Positions 45,901 to 61,700 of a DNA stretch of 64,000 nucleotides are shown here, in pieces (position 1 is the stretch's first letter; each line of letters begins with the position of its first letter). This DNA is from Siphlonurus alternatus (lineage: Eukaryota > Arthropoda > Insecta > Ephemeroptera > Siphlonuridae): the NCBI GenBank assembly GCA_949825025.1, contig OX463788.1, positions 62,001-126,000 on the forward strand. The letters are read 5' to 3'. The notes beneath the pieces were generated by a model, which made no database searches, had not been told where the DNA came from, and saw only the letters and a program-made list of their open reading frames with translations. The position numbers and the translations under genes were made by a program.

Positions 45901-47590
45901 CAACATCCTTTAAATGAATCCGTAAAAAAATTTGATGAAACCAGGGAATAAAGGAACAAATTTGTCTTGGAGGTGGAAATTTATTAAAAAAAATCAACGA
46001 TCCTCGGTATAAAAAAATTTCTAGGGAATGAAGTGTACGTCGTGCCGGTTACTGACACATCACAGATTATAGGTAGCAACATCTTTTAAATGCATCTCTA
46101 AAAAAATTTGATGAAACCAGGGGATAAAGGAACAATTCTGTCTTGGAGGTGGAAATTGATTAAAAAAAATCAACGATCCTCAGTATAAAAAAATTTCTAG
46201 GGTACGAAGTGTACGTCATGCCAGTTAATAACACATCACAGATTATAGGTAATAACGTTCTTTAAATGAATCCGTAAAAAAATTTGATGAAACCAGGGAA
46301 TAAAGGAACAATTTTGTCTTGGAGGTGGAAATTTATTAAAAAAAATCAACGATCCTCGGCATAAAAAAATTTCTAGGGAACGAAGTAAACGTCGTGCCAG
46401 TTACTGACACATTACAGATTATAGGTAACGACATCCTTTAAATGAATCCGTAAAAAAATTTGATTAAACCAGGGGATAAAGGAACAATTTTGTCTTGGAG
46501 GTGGAAATATATTAAAAAAAATAAACGATCCTCGGTATAAAAAAATTTCTAGGGAACGAAGTAAACGTCGTTCCAGTTACTGACACATCACAAATTATAG
46601 GTAACAACATCCTATAAATGAATCCGTAAAAAAATTTGATGAAGCCAGGGGATTAAGGAACAATTTTGTCTTGGAGGTGGAAATTTATTAAAAAATCAAC
46701 GATCCTCGGTATAAAAAAATTTCTAGGGAACGAAGTGTACGTCGTGCCAGTTACTAACACATCACAGATTATAGATAACAACATCCTTTAAATGAATCCG
46801 TAAAAAAATTTGATGAAACCAGGGAATAAAGGAACAATTTTGTCTTGGAGATGGAAATTTATTAAAAAAAATCAACGATCCTCGGTATAAAAAAATTTCT
46901 AGGGAACGAAGTGTACATCGTGCCGGTTACTGACACATCACAGATTATAGGTAACAACATCTTTTAAATGAATCCGTAAAAAAATTTGATGAAACCAGGG
47001 GATAAAGGAACAATTTTGTCTTGGAGGTGGAAATTTATTAAAAAAAATCAACGATCCTCGGTATAAAAAAATTTCTAGGGAATGAAGTGTACGTCGTGCC
47101 GGTTACTGACACATCACAGATTATAGGTAGCAACATCTTTTAAATGCATCTCTAAAAAAATTTGATGAAACCAGGGGATAAAGGAACAATTTTGTCTTGG
47201 AGGTGGAAATTGATTAAAAAAAATCAACGATCCTCAGTATAAAAAAATTTCTAGGGTACGAAGTGTACGTCATGCCAGTTAATAACACATCACAGATTAT
47301 AGGTAATAACGTTCTTTAAATGAATCCGTAAAAAAATTTGATGAAACCAGGGAATAAAGGAACAATTTTGTCTTGGAGGTGGAAATTTATTAAAAAAAAT
47401 CAACGATCCTCGGCATAAAAAAATTTCTAGGGAACGAAGTAAACGTCGTGCCAGTTACTGACACATTACAGATTATAGGTAACAACATCCTTTAAATGAA
47501 TCCGTAAAAAAATTTGATGAAACCAGGGAATAAAGGAACAAATTTGTCTTGGAGGTGGAAATTTATTAAAAAAAATCAACGATCCTCGGT
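41075..47590 (+). repeat. Higher-order repeat, period 3347 bp (19 monomers)
   Basis: AACGGAGTAAACG at 41091 and about 44438, and ATGCATCTCTAAAA near 42743 and 46090, give 3347 bp. It overlaps the 1941-bp repeat, so one was built from the other by a later, longer duplication. Confidence 0.82.
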
Positions 47591-48289
47591 ATAAAAAAAT
47601 TTCTAGGGAATGAAGTGTACGTCGTGCCGGTTACTGATACATCACAGATTATAGGTAACAACATCCTTTAAATGAATCTGTAAAAAAATTTGATGAAACC
47701 AGGGGATTAAGGAACAATTTTGTCTTGGAGGTGGAAATATATTAAAAAAAATAAACGATCCTCGGTATAAAAAAATTTCTAGGGAACGAAGTAAACGTCG
47801 TTCCAGTTACTGACACATCACAAATTATAGGTAACAACATCCTATAAATGAATCCGTAAAAAAATTTGATGAAGCCAGGGGATTAAGGAACAATTTTGTC
47901 TTGGAGGTGGAAATTTATTAAAAAATCAACGATCCTCGGTATAAAAAAATTTCTAGGGAACGAAGTGTACGTCGTGCCAGTTACTAACACATCACAGATT
48001 ATAGATAACAACATCCTTTAAATGATTCCGTAAAAAAGTTTGATGAAACCAGGGAATAAAGGAACAATTTTGTCTTAGAGGTGGAAATTTATTAAAAAAA
48101 AACAACGATCCTCGGTATAAAAAAATTTCTAAGGAACGAAGTAAACGTCGTGCCAGTTACTGACACATCACAGATTATAGGACACAACGTCTTTTAAATG
48201 AATCCGTAAAAAAATTTGATGAAACCAGGGAATAAAGGAACAATTTTGTCTTGGAGGTGGAAATTTAATTTATTAAAAAAAATCAACGA

Positions 48290-51200
48290 TCCTCGGTATA
48301 AAAAAATTTCTAGGGAACGAAGTAAACGTCGTGGCAGTTACTGACACATCACAGATTATAGGACACAACGTCCTTTAAATGAATCCGTAAAAAAATTTGA
48401 TGAAACCAGGGGATAAAGGAACAATTTTGTCTTGGAGGTGGAAATTGATTAAAAAAAATCAACGATCCTCAGTATAAAAAAATTTCTAGGGTACGAAGTG
48501 TACGTCGTGCCAGTTATTAACACATCACAGATTATAGGTAATAACATTCTTTAAATGAATCCGTAAAAAAAATTGATGAAACCAGGGAATTAAGGAACAA
48601 TTTTGTCTTGGAGGTGGAAATTTATTAAAAAAAATCAACGATTCTCGGCATAAAAAAATTTCTAGGGAACGAAGTAAACGTCGTGCCAGTTACTGACACA
48701 TTACAGATTATAGGTAACAACATCCTTTAAATGAATCCGTAAAAAAATTTGATGAAATCAGGGGATAAAGAAACAATTTTGTCTTGGAGGTGGAAACTTA
48801 TTAAAAAAAATCAACGATCCTCGGTATAAAAAAATTTCTAGGGAATGGAGTGTACGTCGTGCCGGTTACTGATACATCACAGATTATAGGTAACAACATC
48901 CTTTAAATGAATCCGTAAAAAAATTTGATGAAACCAGGGGATAAAGGAACAATTTTGTCTTGGAGGTGGAAATATATTAAAAAAAATAAACGATCCTCGG
49001 TATAAAAAAAATTCTAGGGAACGAACTAAACGTCGTTCCAGTTACTGACACATCACAGATTATAGGTAACAACATCCTATAAATGAATCCGTAACAAAAT
49101 TTGATGAAACCAGGTGATAAAGGAACAATTTTGTCTTGGAGGTGGAAATTTATTAAAAAATCAACGATCCTCGGTATAAAAAAATTTCTAGGGAACGAAG
49201 TGTACGTCGTGCCAGTTACTAACACATCACAGATTATAGATAACAACATCCTTTAAATGAATCCGTAAAAAAATTTGATGAAACCAGGGGATAAAGGAAC
49301 ATTTTTGTCTTGGAGGTGGAAATTTATTAAAAAAAATCAACGATCCTCGGTATAAAAAAATTTCTAGGGAACGAAGTAAACGTCGTGGCCGTTACTGACA
49401 CATCAAAGATTATAGGTATCAACATCCTTTAAATGAATCCGTAAAAAAATTTGATGAAACCAGGGGATAAAGGAACAATTTTGTCTTGGAGGTGGAAATT
49501 TATTAAAAAAAATCAACGATCCTCGGTATAAAAAAATTTCTAGGGAATGAAGTGTACGTCGTGCCGGTTACTGCTACATCACAGATTATAGGTAACAACA
49601 TCTCTTAAATGCATCCCTAAAAAAAATTGATGAAACCAGGGGATAAAGGAACAATTTTGTCTTGGAGGTGGAAATTTATTAAAAAAATCAACGATCCTCG
49701 GAATAAAAAAATTTCAAGGGAACGAAGTGTACGTCGTGCCAGTTACTGAAACATTACAGATTATAGGTAAAAACATCCTTTAAATGAATCCGTAAAAAAG
49801 TTTGATGAAACCAGGGGATAAAGGAACAATTTTGTCTTAGAGGTGGAAATTTATTAAAAAAAAACAACGATCCTCGGTATAAAAAAATTTCTAGGGAACG
49901 AAGTAAACGTCGTGCCAGTTACTGACACATCACAGATTTTAGATATCAACTTCCTTTAAATGAATCCGTAAAAAAATTTGATGAAACCAGGGAATAAAGG
50001 AACAATTTTGTCTTGGAGGTGGAAATTTAATTTATTAAAAAAAATCAACGATCCTCGGCATAAAAAAATTTCTAGGGAACGAAGTAAACGTCGTGCCAGT
50101 TACTAACACATCACAGATTATAGGTAACAACATCATTTAAATGAATCCGTAAAAAAATTTGATGAAACCAGGGGATAAAGGAACAATTTTGTCTTGGAGG
50201 TGGAAATTTATTAAAAAAAATCAACGATCCTCGGAATAAAAAAAATTTCTAGGGAACGAAGTAAACGTCGTGCCTGTTACTGACACATCACAGATTATAG
50301 GTAACAACATCCTTTAAATGAATCGGTAAAAAATTTTGATGAAACCAGGGGATAAGGGAACAATTTTGTTTTGAAGGTGGAAATTTATTAAAAAAAATCA
50401 ACGATCCTCGGTATAAAAAAATTTCTAGGGAACGAAGTAAACGTTGTGCCAGTTACTGACACATCACAGATTATAGGACACAACGTCTTTTAAATGAATC
50501 CGTAAAAAAATTTGATGAAAACAGGGAATAAAGGAACAATTTTGTCTTGGAGGTGGAAATTTATTATAAAAAATCAACGATCCTCGGTATAAAAAAATTT
50601 CTAGGGAACGAAGTAAACGTCGTGGCAGTTACTGACACATCACAGATTATAGGACACAACGTCCTTCAAATGAATCCGTAAAAAAATTTGATGAAACCAG
50701 GGGATAAAGGAACAATTTTGTCTTGGAGGTGGAAATTGATTAAAAAAAATCAATGATCCTCAGTATAAAAAAATTTCTAGGGTACGAAGTGTACGTCGTG
50801 CCAGTTATTAACACATCACAGATTATAGGTAATAACATTCTTTAAATGAATCCGTAAAAAAAATTGATGAAACCAGGGAATAAAGGAACAATTTTGTCTT
50901 GGAGGTGGAAATTTATTAAAAAAAATCAACGATCCTCGGCATAAAAAAATTTCTAGGGAACGAAGTAAACGTCGTGCCAGTTACTGACACATTACAGATT
51001 ATAGGTAACAACATCCTTTAAATGAATCCGTAAAAAAATTTGATGAAACCAGGGGATAAAGAAACAATTTTGTCTTGGAGGTGGAAACTTATTAAAAAAA
51101 ATTAACGATCCTCGGTATAAAAAAAATTCTAGGGAATGAAGTGTACGTCGTGCCGGTTACTGATACATCACAGATTATAGGTAACAACATCCTTTAAATG

Positions 51201-52350
51201 AATCCGTAAAAAAATTTGATAAAACCAGGGGATAAAGGAACAATTTTGTCTTGGAGGTGGAAATATATTAAAAAATATAAACGATCCTCGGTATAAAAAA
51301 ATTTCTAGGGAACGAAGTAAACGTCGTTCCAGTTACTGACACATCACAGATTATAAGTAACAACATTCTATAAATGAATCCGTAAAAAAATTTGATGAAA
51401 CCAGGGGATAAAGGAACAATTTTGTCTTGGAGGTGGAAATTTATTAAAAAATCAACGATCCTCGGTATAAAAAAATTTCTAGGGAACGAAGTGTACGTCG
51501 TGCCAGTTACTAACACATCACAGATTATAGATAACAACATCCTTTAAATGAATCCGTAAAAAAATTTGATGAAACCAGGGGATAAAGGAACAATTTTGTC
51601 TTGGAGGTGGAAATTTATTAAAAAAAATCAACGATCCTCGGTATAAAAAAATTTCTAGGGAATGAAGTGTACGTCGTGCCGGTTACTGCCACATCACAGA
51701 TTATAGGTAACAACATCTCTTAATTGCATCCCTAAAAAAAGTTGATGAAACCAGGGTATAAAGGAACAATTTTGTCTTGGAGGTGGAAATTTATTAAAAA
51801 AATCAACGATCCTCGGTATAAAAAAATTTCAAGGGAACGAAGTGTACGTCGTGCCAGTTACTGAAACATTACAGATTATAGGTAAAAACATCCTTTAAAT
51901 GAATCCGTAAAAAAGTTTGATGAAACCAGGGGATAAAGGAACAATTTTGTCTTAGAGGTGGAAATTTATTAAAAAAAAACAACGATCCTCGGTATAAAAA
52001 AATTTCTAGGGAACGAAGTAAACGTCGTGCCAGTTACTGACACATCACAGATTTTAGGTATCAACTTCCTTTAAATGAATCCGTAAAAAAATTTGATGAA
52101 ACCAGGGAATAAAGGAACAATTTTGTCTTGGAGGTGGAAATTAGTTCATTAAAAAAAATCAACGATCCTCGGCATAAAAAATTTCTAGGGAACGAAGTAA
52201 ACGTCGTGCCAGTTACTAACACATCACAGATTATAGGTAACAACATCATTTAAATGAATCCGTAAAAAAATTTGATGAAACCAGGGGATAAAGGAACAAT
52301 TTTGTCTTGGAGGTGGAAATTTATTAAAAAAAATCAACGATCCTCGGAAT
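48290..52350 (+). repeat. Higher-order repeat, periods 2291 and 2115 bp (13 and 12 monomers)
   Basis: 48290-49365 matches 50581-51656 at 2291 bp. From 49591 onward the match continues at 2115 bp (CATCTCTTAAATGCATCCC against CATCTCTTAATTGCATCCC). One monomer (CGTCGTGGCCG, near 49389) is present only in the first copy. Confidence 0.8.
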
Positions 52351-52769
52351 AAAAAATTTTCTAGGGAACGAAGTAAACGTCGTGCCTGTTACTGACACAT
52401 TACAGATTATAGGTAACAACATCCTATAAATGAATCCGTAAAAAAATTTGATGAAACCAGGGGATAAAAGAACAATTTTGTATTGGAGGTGGAAATTTAT
52501 TAAAAAATCAACGATCCTCGGCATAAAAAAAATTCTAGGGAGCGAAGTAAACGTCGTGCCAGTTACTGACACATTACAGATTATAGGTAACAACATCCTT
52601 TAAATGAATCCGTAAAAAAATTTGATGAAACCAGGGGATAAAGAAACAATTTTGTCTTGGAGGTGGAAACTTATTAAAAAAAATCAACGATCCTCGGTAT
52701 AAAAAAATTTCTAGGGAATGAAGTGTACGTCGTGCCGGTTACTGATACATCACAGATTATAGGTAACAA

Positions 52770-55700
52770 CATCTTTTAAATGAATCCGTAAAAAAATTTG
52801 ATGAAACCAGGGGATAAAGGAACAATTTTGTCTTGGAGGTGGAAATTTATTAAAAAAAATCAACGATCCTCGGAATAAAAAATTTTCTAGGGAACGAAGT
52901 AAACGTCGTGCCTGTTACTGACACATCACAGATTATAGGTAACAACATCATTTAAATGAATCCGTAAAAAAATTTGATGAAACCAGGGGATAAAGGAACA
53001 ATTTTGTCTTGGAGGTGGAAATTTATTAAAAAAAATCAACGATCCTCGGAATAAAAAAAATTTCTAGGGAACGAAGTAAACGTCGTGCCTGTTACTGACA
53101 CATCACAGATTATAGGTAACAACATCCTTTAAATGAATCGGTAAAAAATTTTGATGAAACCAGGGGATAAGGGAACAATTTTGTTTTGAAGGTGGAAATT
53201 TATTAAAAAAAATCAACGATCCTCGGTATAAAAAAATTTCTAGGGAACGAAGTAAACGTTGTGCCAGTTACTGACACATCACAGATTATAGGACACAACG
53301 TCTTTTAAATGAATCCGTAAAAAAATTTGATGAAAACAGGGAATAAAGGAACAATTTTGTCTTGGAGGTGGAAATTTATTATAAAAAATCAACGATCCTC
53401 GGTATAAAAAAATTTCTAGGGAACGAAGTAAACGTCGTGGCAGTTACTGACACATCACAGATTATAGGTAACAACATCCTTTAAATGAATCCGTAAAAAA
53501 ATTTGATGAAACCAGGGAATAAAGGAACAATTTTGTCTTGGAGATGGAAATTTATTAAAAAAAAAATCAACGATCCTCGGCATAAAAAAATTTCTAGGGA
53601 ACGAAGTAAACGTCGTGCCAGTTACTGACACATCACAGATTATAGGTAACAACATCCTTTAAATGAATCCGTAAAAAATTTGATGAAACCAGGTGATAAA
53701 GGAACAATTTTGTCTTGGAGGTGGAAATTTATTAAAAAAATCAACGATTCTCGGTACAAAAAAATTTCTAGGGAACGAAGTGTACGTCGTGCCGGTTACT
53801 GACACATCACAGATTATAGGTAACAACATCTTTTAAATGAATCCATAAAAAAATTTGATGAAACCAGGGGATAAAGGAACAATTTTGTCTTGGAGTTGGA
53901 AATTTATTAAAAAAAATCAACGATCCTCGGTATAAAAAAAATTCTAGGGAACGAAGTAAACGTCGTGCCAGTTACTGACACATTACAGATTATAGGTAAT
54001 ACATCCTTTCAATGAATCCGTAAAAAAATTTGAGGAAACCAGGGTATAAAGGAACAATTTTGTCTTGGAGGTAAAAATTTATTAAAAAAAATCAACGATC
54101 CTCGGTATAAAAAAATTTCTAGGGAATGTAGTGTACGTCGTGCCAGTTACTAACATATCACAGATTATAGGAAACAACATCCTTTAAATGAATCCGTAAA
54201 AAAAGTTGATGAAACCAGGGAATAAAGGAACAATTTTGTCTTGGAGGTGGAAATTTATTAAAAAAAATCAACGATCCTCGGTATAAAAAAATTTCTAGGG
54301 AATGAAGTGTACGTCGTGCCGGTTACTGACACATCACAGATTATAGGTAACAACATCTTTTAAATGAATCCGTAAAAAAATTTGATGAAACCAGGAAATA
54401 AAGGAACAATTTTGTCTTGGAGGTGGAAATTTATTAAAAAAATCAACGATCCTCGGTATAAAAAAATTTCTAGGGAACGAAGTGTACGTCGTGCCAGTTA
54501 CTGACACATCACAGATTATAGGTAACAACATCTTTTAAATGAATCCGTAAAAAAAGTGGATGAAATCAGAAGATAAAGGAACAATTTTGTCTTGGAGGTG
54601 GAAATTTATTAAAAAAAAATCAACGATCCTCGGTATAAAAAATTTTTTAGGGAACGAAGTAAACGTCGTGCCTGTTACTGACACATCTCAGATTATAGGT
54701 AACAACATCTCTTAAATGAATCCGTAAAAAAATTTGATGAAAGCAGGGGATAAAGGAACAATTTTGTCTTGGAGGTGGAAATTTATTAAAAAAAATCAGC
54801 GATCCTCGGTATAAAAAAATTTCTAGGGAACGAAGTAAACGTCGTGCTTGTTACTGACACATCACAGATTATAGGACACAACGTCATTTAAATGAATCCG
54901 TAAAAAAATTTGATGAAACCAGGGGATAAAGGAACAATTTTGTCTTGAAGGTGGAAATTTATTAAAAAAAATCAACGATTCTCGGTATAAAAAAATTTCT
55001 AGGGTACGAAGTGTACGTCGTGCCAGTTACTAACACATCAAAGATTATAGGTAATAACACCCTTTAAATGAATCCGTAAAAAAATTTGATGAAACCAGGG
55101 AATAAAGGAATAATTTTGTCTTGGAGGTGGAAATTTATTAAAAAAAATCAACGATCCTCGGCATAAAAAAATTTCTAGGGAACGAAGTAAACGTCGTGCC
55201 AGTTACTGACACATCACAGATTATAGGTAACAACATTTTTTAAATGAATCCGTAAAAAAATTAGATGAAACCAGGGGATAAAGGAACAATTTTGTCTTGG
55301 AGGTGGAAATTTATTAAAAAATCAACGATCCTCGGTATAAAAAAATTTCTAGGGAATGAAGTGTACGTCGTGCCGGTTACTGACACATCACAGATTATAG
55401 GTAACAACATCTTTTAAATGAATCCGTAAAAAAATTTGATGAAACCAGGGAATAAAGGAACAATTTTGTCTTGGAGGTACGTGGAAATTTATTAAAAAAA
55501 TCAACGATCCTCGGTATAAAAAAATTTCTAGGGAACGAAGTGTACGTCGTGCCAGTTACTGACACATCACAGATTATATTTAACAACATCTTTCAAATGA
55601 ATCCGTAAAAAAAGTTGATGAAACCAGGGGATAAAGGAACAATTTTGTCTTGGAGGTGGAAATTTATTAAAAAAAATCAACGAACCTCGGTATAAAAAAA

Positions 55701-58700
55701 TTTCTAGGGTACGAAGTGTACGTCGTGCCAGTTACTGACACATCACAGATTATAGGTAACAACATCCTATAAATGAATCCGTAAAAAAATTTGATGAAAC
55801 CAGGGGATAAAGGAACAATTATGTCTTGGAGGTGGAAATTTATTAAAAAAAATCAACGATCCTCGGCATAAAAAAATTTCTAGGGAACGAAGTAAACGTC
55901 GTGCCAGTTACTGACACATCACAGATTATAGGTAACAACATCCTTTAAATGAATCCGTAAAAAAATTTTGATGAAACCAGGGGATAAAGGAACAATTTTG
56001 TCTTGGAGGTGCAAATTTATTAAAAAAAATCAACGATCCTCGGTGTAAAAAAATTTCTAGGGAACGAAGTAAACGTCGTGCCTGTTACTGACACATCACA
56101 GATTATAGGTAACAACATCTTTTAAATATATCCGTAAAAAAATTTGATGAAACCAGGGGATAAAGAACAATTTTGTCTTGGAGGTGGAAATTTATTAAAA
56201 AAAATCAACGATCCCCGGTATAAAAAAATTTCTAGGGAACGAAGTAAACGTCGTGCCTGTTACTGACACATCTCAGATTATAGGTAACAACATCTTTTAA
56301 ATGAATCCGTAAAAAAAATTTGATGAAAGCAGGGGATAAAGGAACAATTTTGTCTTGGAGGTGGAAATTTATTAATAAAAATCAACGATCCTCGGTATAA
56401 AAAAATTTCTAGGGAACGAAGTAAACGTCGTGCTTGTTACTGACACATCACAGATTATAGGACACAACGTCTTTTAATTGAATCCGTAAAAAAATTTGAT
56501 TAAACCAGGGGAAAAAGGGTTAATTTTGTCTTGGAGGTGGAAATTTTTTAAAAAAAATCAACGATCCTCGGAATAAAAAAATTTCTAGGGTACGAAGTGT
56601 TCGTCGTGCCAGTTACTAACAAATCACAGATTATAGGTAATAACATCCTTTAAATGAATCCGTAAAAAAATTTGATGAAACCAGGGGATAAAGGAACAAT
56701 TTTGTCTTGGAGGTGGAAACTTATTAAAAAAAATCAACGATCCTCGGTATAAAAAAATTTCTAGGGCATGAAGTGTACGTCGTGCCGGTTACTGATTCAT
56801 CACAGATTATAGATAACAACATCCTTTAAATGAATCCGTAAAAAAATTTGATGAAACCAGGGGATAAAGGAACAATTTTGTCTTGGAGGTGGAAATTTAT
56901 TAAAAAAAATCAACGATCCTCGGTATAAAAAAATTTCTAGGGAACGAAGTAAACGTCGTGCCAGTTACTGACACATCACAGATTATTATGTAACAACATC
57001 CAATAAATGAATCCGTAAAAAAATTTGATGAAACCAGGATTTAAAGGAACAATTTTGTCTTGGAGGTGGAAAATTATTAAAAAATCAACGATCCTCGGTA
57101 TAAAAAAATTTCTAGGGAACGAAGTGTACGTCGTGCCAGTTACTAACACATCACAGATTATAGTTAACAACATCTTTTAAATGAATCCGTAAAAAAATTT
57201 GATGAAACCAGGGGATAAAGGAACAATTTTGTCTTGGAGATGGAAATTTATTAAAAAAAATCAACGATCCTCGGTATAAAAAATTTCTAGGGAACGAAGT
57301 GTACGTCTTGCCGGTTACTGACACATCACAGATTATAGGTAACAACATCTTTTAAATGAATCCATAAAAAAATTTGATGAAACCAGGGGATAAAGGAACA
57401 ATTTTGTCTTGGAGGTAGAAATTTATTAAAAAAAAACAACGATCCTCGGTATAAAAAAATTTCTAGGGAACGAAGTAAACGTCGTGCCAGTTACTGACAC
57501 ATCACAGATTTTAGATATTAACTTCCTTTAAATGAATCCGTAAAAAAATTTGATGAAACCAGGGAATAAAGGAACAATTTTGTCTTGGAGGTGGAAATTT
57601 AATTTATTAAAAAAAATCAACGATCCTCGGCATAAAAAAATTTCTAGGGAACGAAGTAAACGTCGTGCCAGTTACTAACACATCACAGATTATAGGTAAC
57701 AACATCATTTAAATGAATCCGTAAAAAAATTTGATGAAACCAGGGGATAAAGGAACAATTTTGTCTTGGAGGTGGAAATTTATTAAAAAAAATCAACGAT
57801 CCTCGGAATAAAAAAATTTCTAGGGAACGAAGTAAACGTCGTGCCTGTTACTGACACATCACAGATTATAGGTAACAACATCCTTTAAATGAATCGGTAA
57901 AAAATTTTGATGAAACCAGGGGATAAGGGAACAATTTTGTTTTGAAGGTGGAAATTTATTAAAAAAAATCAACGATCCTCGGTATAAAAAAATTTCTAGG
58001 GAACGAAGTAAACGTTGTGCCAGTTACTGACACATCACAGATTATAGGACACAACGTCTTTTAAATGAATCCGTAAAAAAATTTGATGAAACCAGGGGAT
58101 AAAGGAACAATTTTGTCTTGGAGGTGGAAATTTATTAAAAAAAATCAACGATCCTCGGAATAAAAAATTTTCTAGGGAACGAAGTAAACGTCGTGCCTGT
58201 TACTGACACATCACAGATTATAGGTAACAACATCATTTAAATGAATCCGTAAAAAAATTTGATGAAACCAGGGGATAAAGGAACAATTTTGTCTTGGAGG
58301 TGGAAATTTATTAAAAAAAATCAACGATCCTCGGAATAAAAAAAATTTCTAGGGAACGAAGTAAACGTCGTGCCTGTTACTGACACATCACAGATTATAG
58401 GTAACAACATCCTTTAAATGAATCGGTAAAAAATTTTGATGAAACCAGGGGATAAGGGAACAATTTTGTTTTGAAGGTGGAAATTTATTAAAAAAAATCA
58501 ACGATCCTCGGTATAAAAAAATTTCTAGGGAACGAAGTAAACGTTGTGCCAGTTACTGACACATCACAGATTATAGGACACAACGTCTTTTAAATGAATC
58601 CGTAAAAAAATTTGATGAAAACAGGGAATAAAGGAACAATTTTGTCTTGGAGGTGGAAATTTATTATAAAAAATCAACGATCCTCGGTATAAAAAAATTT

Positions 58701-61700
58701 CTAGGGAACGAAGTAAACGTCGTGGCAGTTACTGACACATCACAGATTATAGGTAACAACATCCTTTAAATGAATCCGTAAAAAAATTTGATGAAACCAG
58801 GGAATAAAGGAACAATTTTGTCTTGGAGATGGAAATTTATTAAAAAAAAAATCAACGATCCTCGGCATAAAAAAATTTCTAGGGAACGAAGTAAACGTCG
58901 TGCCAGTTACTGACACATCACAGATTATAGGTAACAACATCCTTTAAATGAATCCGTAAAAAATTTGATGAAACCAGGTGATAAAGGAACAATTTTGTCT
59001 TGGAGGTGGAAATTTATTAAAAAAATCAACGATTCTCGGTACAAAAAAATTTCTAGGGAACGAAGTGTACGTCGTGCCGGTTACTGACACATCACAGATT
59101 ATAGGTAACAACATCTTTTAAATGAATCCATAAAAAAATTTGATGAAACCAGGGGATAAAGGAACAATTTTGTCTTGGAGTTGGAAATTTATTAAAAAAA
59201 ATCAACGATCCTCGGTATAAAAAAAATTCTAGGGAACGAAGTAAACGTCGTGCCAGTTACTGACACATTACAGATTATAGGTAATACATCCTTTCAATGA
59301 ATCCGTAAAAAAATTTGAGGAAACCAGGGTATAAAGGAACAATTTTGTCTTGGAGGTAAAAATTTATTAAAAAAAATCAACGATCCTCGGTATAAAAAAA
59401 TTTCTAGGGAATGTAGTGTACGTCGTGCCAGTTACTAACATATCACAGATTATAGGAAACAACATCCTTTAAATGAATCCGTAAAAAAAGTTGATGAAAC
59501 CAGGGAATAAAGGAACAATTTTGTCTTGGAGGTGGAAATTTATTAAAAAAAATCAACGATCCTCGGTATAAAAAAATTTCTAGGGAATGAAGTGTACGTC
59601 GTGCCGGTTACTGACACATCACAGATTATAGGTAACAACATCTTTTAAATGAATCCGTAAAAAAATTTGATGAAACCAGGAAATAAAGGAACAATTTTGT
59701 CTTGGAGGTGGAAATTTATTAAAAAAATCAACGATCCTCGGTATAAAAAAATTTCTAGGGAACGAAGTGTACGTCGTGCCAGTTACTGACACATCACAGA
59801 TTATAGGTAACAACATCTTTTAAATGAATCCGTAAAAAAAGTGGATGAAATCAGAAGATAAAGGAACAATTTTGTCTTGGAGGTGGAAATTTATTAAAAA
59901 AAAATCAACGATCCTCGGTATAAAAAATTTTTTAGGGAACGAAGTAAACGTCGTGCCTGTTACTGACACATCTCAGATTATAGGTAACAACATCTCTTAA
60001 ATGAATCCGTAAAAAAATTTGATGAAAGCAGGGGATAAAGGAACAATTTTGTCTTGGAGGTGGAAATTTATTAAAAAAAATCAGCGATCCTCGGTATAAA
60101 AAAATTTCTAGGGAACGAAGTAAACGTCGTGCTTGTTACTGACACATCACAGATTATAGGACACAACGTCATTTAAATGAATCCGTAAAAAAATTTGATG
60201 AAACCAGGGGATAAAGGAACAATTTTGTCTTGAAGGTGGAAATTTATTAAAAAAAATCAACGATTCTCGGTATAAAAAAATTTCTAGGGTACGAAGTGTA
60301 CGTCGTGCCAGTTACTAACACATCAAAGATTATAGGTAATAACACCCTTTAAATGAATCCGTAAAAAAATTTGATGAAACCAGGGAATAAAGGAATAATT
60401 TTGTCTTGGAGGTGGAAATTTATTAAAAAAAATCAACGATCCTCGGCATAAAAAAATTTCTAGGGAACGAAGTAAACGTCGTGCCAGTTACTGACACATC
60501 ACAGATTATAGGTAACAACATTTTTTAAATGAATCCGTAAAAAAATTAGATGAAACCAGGGGATAAAGGAACAATTTTGTCTTGGAGGTGGAAATTTATT
60601 AAAAAATCAACGATCCTCGGTATAAAAAAATTTCTAGGGAATGAAGTGTACGTCGTGCCGGTTACTGACACATCACAGATTATAGGTAACAACATCTTTT
60701 AAATGAATCCGTAAAAAAATTTGATGAAACCAGGGAATAAAGGAACAATTTTGTCTTGGAGGTGGAAATTTATTAAAAAAATCAACGATCCTCGGTATAA
60801 AAAAATTTCTAGGGAACGAAGTGTACGTCGTGCCAGTTACTGACACATCACAGATTATATTTAACAACATCTTTCAAATGAATCCGTAAAAAAAGTTGAT
60901 GAAACCAGGGGATAAAGGAACAATTTTGTCTTGGAGGTGGAAATTTATTAAAAAAAATCAACGAACCTCGGTATAAAAAAATTTCTAGGGTACGAAGTGT
61001 ACGTCGTGCCAGTTACTGACACATCACAGATTATAGGTAACAACATCCTATAAATGAATCCGTAAAAAAATTTGATGAAACCAGGGGATAAAGGAACAAT
61101 TATGTCTTGGAGGTGGAAATTTATTAAAAAAAATCAACGATCCTCGGCATAAAAAAATTTCTAGGGAACGAAGTAAACGTCGTGCCAGTTACTGACACAT
61201 CACAGATTATAGGTAACAACATCCTTTAAATGAATCCGTAAAAAAATTTTGATGAAACCAGGGGATAAAGGAACAATTTTGTCTTGGAGGTGCAAATTTA
61301 TTAAAAAAAATCAACGATCCTCGGTGTAAAAAAATTTCTAGGGAACGAAGTAAACGTCGTGCCTGTTACTGACACATCACAGATTATAGGTAACAACATC
61401 TTTTAAATATATCCGTAAAAAAATTTGATGAAACCAGGGGATAAAGAACAATTTTGTCTTGGAGGTGGAAATTTATTAAAAAAAATCAACGATCCCCGGT
61501 ATAAAAAAATTTCTAGGGAACGAAGTAAACGTCGTGCCTGTTACTGACACATCTCAGATTATAGGTAACAACATCTTTTAAATGAATCCGTAAAAAAAAT
61601 TTGATGAAAGCAGGGGATAAAGGAACAATTTTGTCTTGGAGGTGGAAATTTATTAATAAAAATCAACGATCCTCGGTATAAAAAAATTTCTAGGGAACGA